Origin: Neoceratodus forsteri
Lineage: Eukaryota; Chordata; Ceratodontiformes; Ceratodontidae
DNA length: 64,000 nt
Reading direction: 5' to 3'
NCBI GenBank assembly: GCA_016271365.2
Contig: CM057456.1
Location: 886,782,001-886,846,000 of the forward strand
Shown: positions 21,112 through 32,235 of the stretch, piece after piece
How the letters are laid out: each line of letters begins with the position of its first letter
Position numbering within the stretch: the stretch's first letter is position 1
The notes under the pieces: model-generated
Database searches by the model: none
The model's input: only the letters and a program-made list of their open reading frames with translations
Told to the model about the DNA's origin: nothing
Position numbers and translations under genes: made by a program

Positions 21112-22960
21112 TCTCCCTACTCTGTATCTCTGTCTGCCTTTTTAACTGTATATGCCCTATGTAGAGGTCTACCCTTCACATACCTTGTTTGGGTAACACA
21201 ATTTGTGATGCTTCTTTAAATATTTGTGAGACCTGTATCCATTTTGTATGAGGAGCTACCCACTATTGGGAGCCAACAAAAAGCAGACTAAGCCTAGGGT
21301 GGGTGGGATGTGGGAGGGTGGTCGGGAGCTAGCTCCGGTCCTGGTTCTCAATAAAAACAATCATCCACTTGGGCTGCAGTTGCAGATGAAAAACAGACAA
21401 GATCTGAAAACACACACTTATTTAAGGTCACTCACCAGTAATCAGTTACCAAGTGAGGCTTCAGCCACTCCCACTTAGAAACACTTAGCAACACTCAGAA
21501 AAACAGAAATAGCTGCTATTTGAAACTGCCAAGATTCTGAAACAACTGGCTTTAGGTGGCCTAACACCAGTCAACAATGCAAGATGTGAGGACAGGGCCA
21601 GAGGCAGTGGTACTGTGGGGATCAGGAGAGGCACAAAAAAGACAGCCACAGCAATTGGCTGTATGATGGACACAGCTGGAAGCCTGCTGTTGGGCACAAA
21701 TGTGCTCACATGGGTGCTGTACTGCTCATATAACCATGATGGCCATGGAATGCAATGTTATCTGAGATGGGGTGCACAGCAACAGGGGAATCAAGAGAGT
21801 GCCTATTGTGCACCGATGTAGCACCATGGCCATGGCCTAGCACTTCTCACTTTACCCCAGTCCCTATGCCTATCATGCAGGATCTTGCACACTCCAGTGT
21901 GCTGAGCACCACAGTACCCCCTTTGTCTGCAGCCACACAGCTACATTTGTACTCCTGTGGATACAGGTCCATGGTGTTCCCTCTGTGTTCACACAAGTGG
22001 ACAGCCCATTGCCATATATGGTGGGATTATAAGGCACTGATAATGCATTTCTTGTGCATCACCCAAGCCTCTCTACCTGTGGCACATAGTGTGTGTATCT
22101 CAGGTGGTGCTGGACTGAGGATCTGGTGATGTCAATGCATATCCACCAGTATGCAGTCACACATGTGTGGATGTGTCCTGCATGCAGCCTCTGGGTGCCA
22201 CCTGTGGATTGGGTCCTACAGTAAATATTAGGGTTGAGTGGGCTGTGTAATAGGAAACACCTAACTTTGTTTGCACCTTAATAGCTTCACCCCTGTTCAA
22301 CAGATTTGCACAATATTTTGCATGTGTGGTCTCAGGGGAAAGGCCTAATGATGTTACCAAGTTTTGTTCTGGATTTCTGGATTCCGAGATCCAGGTAGTG
22401 AAAAAAGTGAAAAGATTGGGTTCTTTGCTGTTTTTTTGTCATCGCCTAGCACCAGACAGTTTGGAATTTTCATCTGAAATTTTCAGAGTAGAAAGGACTT
22501 GCTCCAGAATAATGCATTTTACTGGTTTGATGAAAAGAGATTAAGCCATTACAGAGTTATAAAGATTTGAAATTTTGGTTCTGAGCATGCTCAGTATAGC
22601 CTTTTGAACAACTGTTTCATAGTAAACAAGAATTTGGCCATATGGAACAGATTTTTGTTTCATGGGGGTGGGTAATCCTGTTTCTTGAGAACAAATTCTT
22701 CTTTTGTATGGTGGCCACCATGTTTCTGTTTTTTTCTTCAAAAAATGTTTTTTAAAACATGTAAAAATTATATCCTGCAGAGACACCAATACATGCATCT
22801 TGCTGAATGGGACCCTGTTAGGTGTATTCTACAGTTAGTTTTGGAAAAAGAACCCAGAAATAAGTCTGCAAAGCATTTTTAAAAATCTTGTTTTGTTGAG
22901 GCAATTTTCTTGTCTAATATGGGCTCACAAAACAAGAATAGGGCATATGACACAAGATTA
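21112..22960. other. unrecognised spacer
   Basis: About 1.8 kb without a supported gene or element. Open frames of 60-125 codons have no recognisable domain and are not conserved-looking. Confidence 0.4.
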
Positions 22961-23020
22961 GGTTCATATGAAACAAGAATTTGAACTTAGTTTTTTTCAC
23001 ATTCTTGTTTCATATGAACC
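22961..23020. repeat. perfect 20-bp inverted repeat
   Basis: GGTTCATATGAAACAAGAAT at 22961-22980 is exactly complementary to 23001-23020, with a 20-base loop. Diverged versions of the word (TCATATGA, AAACAAGAAT) occur just upstream at ~22930-22955, so it may belong to a larger palindromic element. Confidence 0.9.
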
Positions 23021-23107
23021 AATCCAGTTTCGTGAGAACAACACACCTCATGAAATGGGTTTGCTTCATACAAAATAATAATTTGGACTTAGTTTTTTCC
23101 ATATCTG

Positions 23108-23795
23108 AACTTTAACAAGCAATAACTCTTGTCTATATTTGTAGTTAAGGGATAATCTATACGTCAAAAGGAAGGTCCCAATGAGCACTACAACACTAAC
23201 ACATAATACTCTCCAAAAAATTCAAGGGCCACATAAAAATCATAAAAATTAAAAAAACTAAAATTCCCATAGGATAACATTGCAACTTTAACAAGCCGTA
23301 CCTCCATCAATCTTTTGAGTTATGGGAGAAGCTATATATCAAAAGAAAGGCCTCAATGAGTACACAAGACTAAGTCCCTGAAGAATACCAACTAAAAATA
23401 CACATATATAAAATAAAATACACAAAAAAAAAAGAAAATTCTCATAGGGTAATTTTGCTACCTTAACAAGCTATAACTCTGTCATTATTTGGAGTTAAGG
23501 GACAATGTATATATCAAAAAAGGTCTCAATGAGTACTACAAGACTAAGTCTCTACAAAATACCAACTGAAAATAGAGATATAAAAACACGAAAATAAAAA
23601 AATTCAAATTACTATAGGACTACACTGCAACTTTAACAAGCCATATGTCTGTCAATTGGAGTTAAGGGACAATGTATATATAAAAAAAGGTGTCAATTGA
23701 GTACTATAACACTAGCACATAATACCCCCTAAACATTCATGGGGTACATACTTCATCCCAAAATTGCCTACAATCTTGACCATGGTGCCAAATCC
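23108..23795 (+). repeat. ~172-bp tandem repeat, about four diverged copies
   Basis: Units begin near 23108, 23284, 23459 and 23629 (periods ~176, 175, 170). Each starts with an AACTTTAACAAGC-type word, then GGAGTTAAGGGACAAT, TATATCAAAAGAAAGG, CAATGAGTAC and an A-rich end. The copies differ by many substitutions and small indels, so the array is old. Its function is unknown; it may be a satellite remnant or part of an unrecognised element. Confidence 0.85.
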
Positions 23796-23999
23796 ACAAT
23801 GAAAGTCTGATTACCATCCAAAATGCACCAAAGATGTATCTTATCTTCTACTACAACCATAACAAATTTCAGTTTCAGGGCAAACTGACAAGAATTTACT
23901 GACTTTTTGGTAAAAAAAATGAAAAACTAATTGTTGCCCATACACTATCAAACACTGGCTGTTAAGAGGGCCATTTAATATATTTTTACCTTTGAAGTG

Positions 24000-24325
24000 A
24001 GCCCCACAAAAGAAGAATTTAATTATGTATTTTTTCTGTCCTGACTGACATCAAATCAGGGGGTTGGGTCTGCCTTGGGGTTCTCAACCCTAATGCTCAC
24101 TCCATTCCATGACCAAATAAGGTTAGATGTAATATGTTTTCTTCAGGCAGGGCCTACAGCTTGTTGGCAACATGTGGGAAGACACAGATCTGTACGTTTG
24201 AAGACTATATCACAATGAGGTGAGCGTTAAGGTTGAGAACCCCAAGGAAGACCCCAGCCTTGATTCACCAGCAGCCAGGACAGTAAAAAACATGTTTTTT
24301 TCCTTTACCTTCTTGGGGGGTGGGG
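24000..24325. mobile_element. palindromic MITE, ~110-bp arms
   Basis: The left arm, ~24002-24112, mirrors ~24215-24325. Paired blocks include CTTGGGGTTCTCAACC, GCTCAC, CTGTCCTG and a CCCAC...AAGAAG outer segment. The loop is about 100 bases. A weaker third relative of the arm (TCAGAAACCCTAATGCC) follows at ~24341. Non-coding. Confidence 0.75.
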
Positions 24326-24774
24326 TGGGGTGTTGGGGTCAGAAACCCTAATGCCACATTTCTCTACTTTTGTCACTTTAATCTGTACCCCAATTGGTAC
24401 ATTAACACCATTTTTTGCAAAGAATATAAGATATAATGTAGCCATTAAATATGAAGTATGCATTAAAACTATTCAAAGCAAAGCTTCATGTCCACTTTAT
24501 GAAATAAAACTTTGGTAATAGGTTTGCTTAAAACACTCCCTTCAGATTTTTAAAATCATGTCGTCCAATTGTGCTCATGCATATATGATCTGATTACAAA
24601 GCCTGACTGCATATATTTCTGTCTCACTGACCACTGGCACTATGCAACATATGTGTGGAATGCAGTGCCCTGCCATTCTTTATTTCAGGTTTTTCTCCAA
24701 GGCCACTTATATAATTTCCATGGTGAATCCTAATGGTATACCCTATTCTAGCCAGTGTCCTCTAAAAATTATAA

Positions 24775-25000
24775 AAACATAGAATTTGTCTGCAAAAAAG
24801 AATCACTTGGCCCACACAGTCTATTCCCTGCCTATTCTACCTCCACAGACCCTAGCTGATCTTCAGTATCCCTCCCCATCTCTGTTTTAGTATACACCAT
24901 GTTTATCCCATGCATACTTCAAGCCCTCCAACATTCTAGCCTCCACCACTTCTGTGGCAGTTAGTTCCGTGTGCCATGAACCCACCGCGGAGGAGCTTGG
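24775..25000 (-). mobile_element. CR1 3' tail joined to gypsy integrase
   Basis: Minus-strand CR1 end. The peptide ATEVVEARMLEGLKYAWDK matches the region after the WNSLP motif, and 24778-24850 is the 3' UTR end. It joins directly, in a continuous open frame, to the integrase remnant, marking either its insertion site or a deletion junction. Confidence 0.7.
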
Positions 25001-25004
25001 GGTA

Positions 25005-25420
25005 CTCAAATGTTCCACAATATCCATATCTACTCTCTGGAATGGCTCCTCCACAATGGGCAAGAGAATTAGGGCAGCTTTGGTTTTACTACCTGCCTTC
25101 ACTATCTGTTGGCACCAGTGACAAGACCTGAAATATTTCTTCACCTGTTGGGTAAAGTTGGGCCAATAGAAATTCTGGGCCAATCACTGCGAGTTGCGCG
25201 GGATGCCTAGATGTCCAGACATGGGGATATCATGAGAGGTCTTGAGCAACTGCTCACAGTACCCTTGGGGAATGACAAGATGCCTGCCCATCAGGGATCG
25301 ACAAATTTCAGAATGGCATGCTAGTCCAGGACAACTGGCCTTGACCAAAACGGTAGTCCCACAGTTCCGAGTGGTAGTCCAATGCATTTCAATGGACATT
25401 TTCAACCAAATCACTAAAAA
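25005..25420 (-). pseudogene. Ty3/gypsy integrase zinc-binding region, broken
   Basis: Fragment of a retrotransposon integrase, the enzyme that inserts element DNA. Read on the minus strand, the N-terminal part has HDIPMSGHLGIPRN, then a stop codon at 25184-25186, then NFYWPNFTQQVKKYF and CHWCQQI: together the His-His-Cys-Cys zinc-binding module. It continues with PFQRVDMDIVE, the start of the catalytic core, where a first catalytic Asp would lie, and then runs into a CR1 tail. The rest of the core is missing. It is in the same orientation as the gag-protease remnant at 27300-29108 and could belong to the same element. Confidence 0.8.
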
Positions 25421-25591
25421 TAAATTATGGTGTGCCAGGGCTTGTATGGTACTATTATTTAATAAGATGGATGTATGTAGCTGTAGAAGAATCTCATAAA
25501 TCAGGAAAAACAATATTTTCCTGTATTTAATACAGGACACACTGGGTGGCGGGACACTCCTCTCTCCCTCCAAATACAGTCCAGGCCACAA

Positions 25592-27299
25592 GCACTACTG
25601 TTCTGTTAGGCTGATATAGGCTCCTCTAGGCTCCTCTTTTTTTTATTTTATTTTATTTATTTTTTTGTTTGTCTTTAACATTGCAGCCAGCTGGCTACAG
25701 GACACTGGGTGGGCACGCATGGGCAGGGGCAGATCAGGTCACCGTCACAATCACCCTACTCCTGGTTTCCCACACAACACCCCTGTAGTCTCTTTACTTT
25801 TTCTCTTTCAACTGCCTCTTAACCTGTTCTTATTTTATTTTTGTATTCAATTACTTCCACTTTCTTATTACTGCTTAGATGGCTGCACTGCAGTGCAAAC
25901 TGCTGTGGCAATTCAGTTATGGCACATACACACACAATCCCCAAATTAGATCTCCAGGCTCCAGCCACTCCAAGCAGACTGCCCTGAAAAAATACTGTTC
26001 AATTCAAACTGCTGTGCTTTGCCCTGTTTCAGTGGATTAAGTCGGTGAGAGATATTTTTCTCTCAAATTAATGCTTGTCCCTCTCTTCTCAATGTTGTCC
26101 ATCTTCAGTTCACAATAGTTAGGAGAAGAAAACAACCCCTACCTCCCCCCTTGATTTACTTTATTTTCAAATTTTAGCACCCGACTGACAGTACACTCAG
26201 TCTAGTCTAGGGAGAGAACCACCTCTTCAAAATGTCAAAAGGCAGAGAAACAGAAATCCTTGTTTTAATTTCTTTTTTATATTGTTTTGGTAATTAATGC
26301 ACCCCGCTGACTAACTGCAATGCAGTCTCTCGAGTCTCCTTGAGTTTGTCGGTTTGTCCAACCACGAGTCGCTAACCCACCTCCCCACAAAACTAACTCA
26401 TCTCACAGCCTCATGTTTTAATGTCCCTTGTTTGCTCCTCGCTGAGAAAAGAAATAGAAATATTTAAACCCCCTATATATAGTTCGTTCGTCATAGTCAA
26501 CTAGGCACACTGCACTTAGAAAATCACTCCCGTCCCACCTGTTACAACAACAGACAACAAAATTATGGCGCTCAGAGCCACAGTCTCCAGCTCTGTCTCC
26601 GGGAACCTCCTGCCCCCGCCAACACCGCGACCAATTCCAAGGACTGACAGGTACTCTCCCATATAGATTTGATGACTCACCTGTCAGTCCTGGATCATTC
26701 GAAGCTGTTCCGCTGCCGTGATGGGTGAAGAGAGAAATTGGGGAGGTCCTTTCTTGCTACTGCACGCTGCCACAACAAGCGCTCTCAATCCTGTTCCCAA
26801 TCTCTTGCTGACTTAATGCAACCATGTGAGTGCAGTCTCAGCGCCCATGTGACACAGTCACAGACCCAGCTTGACAGGCAACACCGGCGGCATCTAGTGG
26901 TGGGACAACAAAAACACACTGCAGGCAAGCAGAAATGTCTGAAATAACTTTCTGTGTTAGTTATCCGGTGGACAAGCAGCAAATGAAAATCTGCTTATCC
27001 AAATGTAATTTCTTGTAGCCCGGGACGTCGGGCTATGGGATTTGTCGATCCCTGCTGCCCATCACCCCTTCCTCTGTCCTCACATCCTGTGTATACAACA
27101 GTCCATTGTCCCAAAATACCCTATGGTTTATGTCACCTGCCTGTGTCCCATCAGCATTCTGCACAAACCCTCAGCCTCTCCAAACTAGGGTCAGTTCTCT
27201 GTACAGCTGCAAAATCTTTACATTTTCCCAGGGCATGGGACATGTCCAATTCAGTTCCTAAACTGGGTCCATAGCTCTAGCATCAGGGCATTCAGGGTC
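25592..27299. other. unrecognised segment between integrase and protease
   Basis: If one gypsy element spans 25-30 kb, polymerase should lie in or near here, but I see no RT motifs. A T-rich tract at 25630-25670 is present. A perfect 12-bp inverted repeat GGACTGACAGGT lies at 26641-26652 and 26679-26690. A small hairpin TAGCCCG...CGGGCTA sits at ~27018-27035. This may be an inserted, unidentified element. Confidence 0.4.
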
Positions 27300-27830
27300 A
27301 CTGCCATCCCTAACCTTCTGATCATTGGTTACCCCACCCTACTCAGAGTAAACTTCTGTAGCTGTTTGTCCTACCTCCCTTTCACTACTCTTCATTTTAG
27401 GAGACACAGGTTGGGTAGCCAGCCTTCCCTTTTTTTCCACAGGGGCTTCTATGGGGTTCAGGGAACTACAAGAGGCCTTTGCCATCTGACTGTGGGTAAC
27501 CGCACACACCACCCCCTTCTGGAGATTGTTCCCTATAATCACATCCAGGGTGAGGTTGTTTGACACTGCCATCTCTTGCACAATCTCTCCTGTCTCACCC
27601 CAGTCCAGTAGAACACTAGCAATTGGCAGAGTTTTCTCCTCCCCAGTGAATCCCCACAACAAACTGATTAGGTATAAGCTGTTCAGGCCCAACCAAATCC
27701 CCTTTTACTAAGGTAAGAGATGCCCCCATGTCCCTTAACCCATGGGTCTGCACCCTATTTACAGTAACCAGGTGTATGTGCTCCCTCATGTTTATAGGCA
27801 TGCTTTCAGGGATACACCATGCACCCAACT
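27300..27830 (-). pseudogene. gypsy-type aspartic protease, broken
   Basis: Retrotransposon protease remnant, which would cut the Gag-Pol polyprotein. On the minus strand, 27828-27616 has the active-site region GLRDMGASLTLV (DMGAS in place of the usual D-S/T-GAS) followed by a hydrophobic strand. 27692-27339 carries LTLDVIIGNNLQKG, the C-terminal LLG-type motif that packs against the active site, then a charged linker. The two pieces are in different frames and overlap, so at least one frameshift exists. It lies immediately downstream of gag, as expected. Confidence 0.75.
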
Positions 27831-27846
27831 CTGTTTGAGCACCACT

Positions 27847-29108
27847 TTATCCACTCTGTGTCTTTTTAGGACACTGTCCTGCAAGATGCCCTGGCTGTTT
27901 ACAAAACCAACAGTCATCATTTCTTTTATCCGAGAAATCCCTTTTTGGTAACTTAAGGCTTCCTCCTTTTGGTGGAGGCAGTGAAGGTTTTAGTTGCCCT
28001 GAAGGCATGCTTTTCCCTTTCTGCCCTGCCACACCTACCCCACCCTTTCAGAGCTGGCCTGCTCCTGACATAGCGATCCGAGAGCTCAGCAGCTTGCTGC
28101 GCTGTTTTTTGGATCATGATCCTCTAGCCAGGTTTTCAACTCTGCTTGGCAAGCCCAAAAGAATTGCTCTAAAAGTACAACCTCCTCAATTTTCACCACA
28201 GAGTTTGCTTCCATCCCCTCCCACCAATATTTTAAAAATGGATGTTGCTTTGTGGCGAGATCCTCAAAGCTCATGTCAGGGCTTTTTCAGAGTTTACAGA
28301 ATTTAACCCTGTAGGCCTCAGGAGTCAGTTCATACTTTTTAAGCAAAGCAGCTTTAAATTTCTAATAATTGCTACTGTCCAGATTGTCCATTTGGCCTAG
28401 CACCTCATGCCCTTTACCAGTAAGCAGCAGGGATAGTTGGAAGCTCCAGGATTCCCGGGTAATTTGGCCTGGATACAGACCTTTTCAAATGAATTCAAAA
28501 ATGCATCCATATCCTCCTCCTCTTGAAATTCAGCTTTTAATTTGGAGTTTAACTTATACTCTAGCCCTGGAGTTCCAGATTCACCCCTGCCACTTACCTC
28601 CTCTGGCGCTGGTCATTGGAGTTTTAGCTTCTCCAGTTCAAACTCTCTCTGGAGTTGCCTTTCTTTGTCCTGCACCTCGAGTTCAGACCTCTTCTACTCT
28701 CTTTGTTGCTGGGTTTCAAACTTTTTCTGCTCAAATTCCCATTGCTGCTGAGCTTCAAACTTTTTCTGCATGAATTCCAGCTTCAATTTCCTCAACTCCA
28801 GCTGCAGCCTGATCCCTTCTAGCTCCAGCTCTGTGGTGACTTTTCCCTGCTGCTGTGGCTCTGGGTTCCATCTGGTCTCACTGCCCTCCTCCCTGTGACT
28901 GGACTCTGCGATGGACCCTGGCACCCCCACACCCAAGGTCTGGTCCCTTTTATTCACTTGCTGTGACTCGAGGTTTGAGACCACTGCTTGCTCATCAGCT
29001 ACCATGAGAGCCTCCACAAGGTTCTTTTGGTTCAAACCTCATACTGGACCCCTCTTTCCTGACACAACTGCCTTAATCTGCAGTGTATTCAATGTAGTTG
29101 GAAGCCAT
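27847..29108 (-). pseudogene. gypsy-type Gag with SCAN-like capsid and CCHC knuckle, broken
   Basis: Structural Gag remnant. The likely start is the ATG at 29106-29108. 29035-28694 encodes an N-terminal segment and a Gln-rich coiled coil (LELRKLKLEFMQKKFEAQQ). Following frames carry a capsid region (WSFQLSLLLTGKGHEV, KAALLKKYELTPEAYR) and at 28274-28086 the segment VVLLEQFFWACQAELKTWLE, which strongly resembles the vertebrate SCAN domain. 28032-27847 ends with a zinc knuckle CWFCKQPGHLAGQC (C-x2-C-x4-H-x4-C). It is broken by several frameshifts and stops. SCAN domains are known to derive from Gmr1-like gypsy Gag, which supports that family. It would form the particle and package element RNA. 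Confidence 0.8.
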
Positions 29109-29269
29109 CTTCTTCCCTAACTACTACTACACTAGCTTGCAACTGAAAAAAAAAACAGGTAGGGAACTTTATACTGCAACCAAATAATTTTTTTTTACAA
29201 ATCTCTGCCTTGATTACATGTGGATTATTTTCAGTTTACCAATCTGATAAACTGGCCTCGAATCCAACT

Positions 29270-30470
29270 GTTATGCCTGTGCCACCGATATCTTTCAAAT
29301 CACAGCATTATGCTACCAGATCTATTGGATCCCACCACTGTGCACCAGATCTGTCATGAACCCACTCCTGAGGATCAGGTCCACTGAGCTCACAGTACCC
29401 ACCCCAAAGTGCAATCCATGACAGGGAGGAAGAAAACAGGGATATCCTCCCTGTCTCCTTCTAGAATGCTCACTGAGGGCATGCCTGAACACCCCCCATA
29501 AGGCCCCAGGGCTCCCTCTTTACTCTCTGGACAGGGATGCAATATCAGTCTTGAGTCTTGTAGCCAAATGAGAACCCTTCTGGGTTGTTTCACAAAGGGG
29601 AAGATCCAGGTGTAACAATCTCTTCAGGGTAGCTTCGTGACCCTGATTTTGTCTTCTCCTACAGGGCATGCAATAATCTGGTTCAAATCCCCACAGACTC
29701 CATCCTGAGACTTTTTTATTCTCCCTATCTTTACTGAGATTTCCCCCACAGATCCTTGTTCAATTGGTAGCTTATGGTGACACCCCTTAGCAATAACAGT
29801 TTAGTCACAGATTATTATTAAACATCCCACAACCACACACAACAAGAAAAATCTTGCTCAGACAGGTTTCTTAAGAATAATGTTTTTACTAAAATACTTA
29901 ATAATCATACAGTTACAACTAAAAGATTTAGAAAAGTCTGGTCACAGATGAGCACAAATAAAAGTGGAAAATTTACATGAAAAACACACTATAACTGTTA
30001 TCTAAAATTCTACCTTAAGTTCATAGTAAATTGAGGTCCAGAAGGATAAATGTTTTTTCAAAGGTTTCAGTCCTTCTGTAGCAGTCTTGATTCTTATGTG
30101 TCAGAACAGTATCCAAAATGAAATGCCAAAAAAAAAGCCTAAATGCTGTGACAAATGCACTGAGTTTCTGGTTGGAGGTCCTTAAATAGGCAAGCCCCCC
30201 CCCAGTTTGTGACACTGCCCTTTGTCAGCTGGTGGCCTTGTCTTTTTGGGGCAGTAGATGTTACTCTTGCTCTTCCAAACTTTGAGGGAATTATTATATC
30301 TATTTCCCCAACCCAATTTCCTGGCTGCCCTTTTGATGTCCTACTGCCTTACTGGTAAGACAGTTTATACCAGCTTATCAAGAAGGGCTATTTCCCAAAA
30401 CCTGGTTTCCCAAGCATCCTGCCTTTGAGGTGCAAAGGTTTATGACAGATTATGGTTTTCTGGCACATCC
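29270..30470 (-). mobile_element. putative 5' LTR of the gypsy-type element
   Basis: Inferred from position upstream of gag. Boundaries are tentative: TGTTATGCCTGTGCC at 29270 and TGGCACA near 30461-30467 would give TG...CA ends. On the minus strand a TATTTAA box lies near 30183-30190 after a G-rich run, and an AATAAA lies at 29715-29720, in the order expected for U3 promoter and R polyadenylation signal. I could not find a matching second LTR, so this remains unproven. Confidence 0.45.
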
Positions 30471-31099
30471 TTGTTGAGCAGCCCTTGAAGAAATTTGGCT
30501 TCCTGCCTAGCAAGCTTCTCCCTCAGGTCACAGAGGAAGGTCACATATTTGCAAAATCCAGTCTCTCTCTATGTGCCCCTTTTCATTTTTATTTATTTAT
30601 TTATTTGAAAAGGTTTTACCAGGAAAGCCAACATGAGCTGTAAACAGCTCATTTTCAGAAGCCTCCCGGGGGAGGGGATTACAAACAAGGAAGAACAAAA
30701 AAAATGGCATATAACAGTACCTAGAGTGCAAATTAAATACATAGTGCAGTAAATAATACAGTTATTAATACAGTACATTTCTATCCATAACAAACAGACA
30801 GTATCGCGTAACAGGAGCATGGATAGATAAGTAAGCTAAGGTAAGAGACATCAGATGAGACAAACCAGGGAAGATAACATAGTATACAGGTACAACATAC
30901 ACTGTTTTGACCCAAGGACAGGTAACCCATAAGGATTAGGCCAGGAGATGGAGAATACCTGGAAGTGTTGGCAGGGGTAGGTAGAGCCCTGGGCTATCAC
31001 ATGCAAGTTTAGGATCAACAAAGCAGTTGTAGCACAAAGGAGGGGGTGGAGTGGGAAGGGTAGGGCAGGAGAAGGAGGGAAGGAGGAAGGGAAAGGAGG

Positions 31100-31640
31100 C
31101 AATGCAAGAACTAGTATCTTTCTGGACCTGGCAGGTAATGTGAAGAGAGAGAGGGGTAAAGGAGACAGGAGAGACTCAAGCATTAGCCCCCTTCAGGATG
31201 CAGAAAACCATGCAAGGGAATAGACCTGGCAGACAAGATGTAGAGGGGATGGAGAAAGTGGGGTGGGGGTACAGTTGGAGGGAGGAAGGAGGGAGGGAGG
31301 GAGAGGGAGGGAAAGAGGCACCCCAGGAACTAGTCCCCTTCTGGATGCTGAGAACCCAGCAAAGGAATGGACCCAGTGGATAAAGTGGAGAGAGAGAGAG
31401 AGAGAGAAGGGTGGAGAGGTGGAGGGGAAAGTGGGGGTAGGGACAGGTGGAAAGAGGGAGCAGGAGGAAAGAGGCACCCCAAGAACTAGTCCCTCTGGAT
31501 GCTGAGAACCCAGCAAGGGAACAGTACCTGGCAATTAAGGTGGAGAGAGAGAGACAGAGAGAGGGGGGACAGGAGAGATGGGGGAGGAGGGGGTGGTGGG
31601 GTGAAGAGGTAAACTGAGAAGTGGGGACGGGAGGCACCAG
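31100..31640 (-). repeat. ~155-bp GA-rich tandem repeat in LINE 3' region
   Basis: At least three diverged units, each marked by AACTAGTCCC(CTT)CTGGATG then GAGAACCCAGCAA, followed by long GAGAGA and GGAGGGAGG tracts. Landmarks lie at ~31181, ~31329 and ~31482, with a weaker one at ~31112. Confidence 0.75.
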
Positions 31641-31734
31641 CTAGGGGTAGTCTAGAAAGGGGAAGGGAAGATAGAAGAGGAAAAAGAAGGTAGCTAGGGG
31701 AGGACGGGAGAGTGTAATAGGTGGGGAAGGGCAA

Positions 31735-32094
31735 TTAGGTGCAGTTGCAGTGATGAATTGTGTGCATTCGGAGGAGGAGAGAGAGAGAGTGATGGGATTG
31801 AGTGGAGCAAATTTCAAGTGGCAGGGAGTTCCAGACATCGGGGAACTTGTTTGAGAAGGTGCCTTGGCCAGATGTAGTGTGCCTTGGTGGGAGGGCTAGA
31901 GTTCTATGTGAAGAGGAGCAGAGGATATAGCAGGAGGGGAGGGGGTCAATAAGAGGGAGGACAAATAGGGCAGCAGGGAACCAAGCTAGAACTTCCCAAC
32001 TAAATTGGTGTGTGTGATAGGTGCATGGCATGGAGGGAGGGAAAGGAAAATGAGGAATAGAGGTCTCAGTGATGGGTGCAAGGGGAGCACCCAA
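31735..32094 (-). pseudogene. LINE C-terminal domain remnant
   Basis: The minus-strand frame contains LALPPRHTTSGQGTFSNKFP followed by DVWNSLPLEI and a Ser/Leu-rich end, the terminal module shared by L2 and CR1 proteins. It lies downstream of the RT pieces and in order with them. Confidence 0.7.
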
Positions 32095-32235
32095 GTATGT
32101 AGTGGCAGAATTAATTTAAGAGTGTCCTATTGGGATAAGGAGGTTTTAGGGGCGGAGCTGTAGACCATGTTCTTGAAATTGAGGACAGGGAGAATAATTT
32201 TTTTGCACTATTTCTCTCCTGGCTTGCTGTGGCAG

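Noticed and set aside
21615..22129. Frames of 68-124 codons
   Set aside because: No domain or repeat similarity seen; not reported as genes.
29270..29300. tRNA primer-binding site next to the putative LTR
   Set aside because: The minus-strand sequence after the presumed LTR end does not clearly match a tRNA 3' end, so I did not annotate it.
31176..31734. Pro/Ser/Leu-rich frames of 80-150 codons on the minus strand
   Set aside because: They are translations of purine-rich simple repeats.
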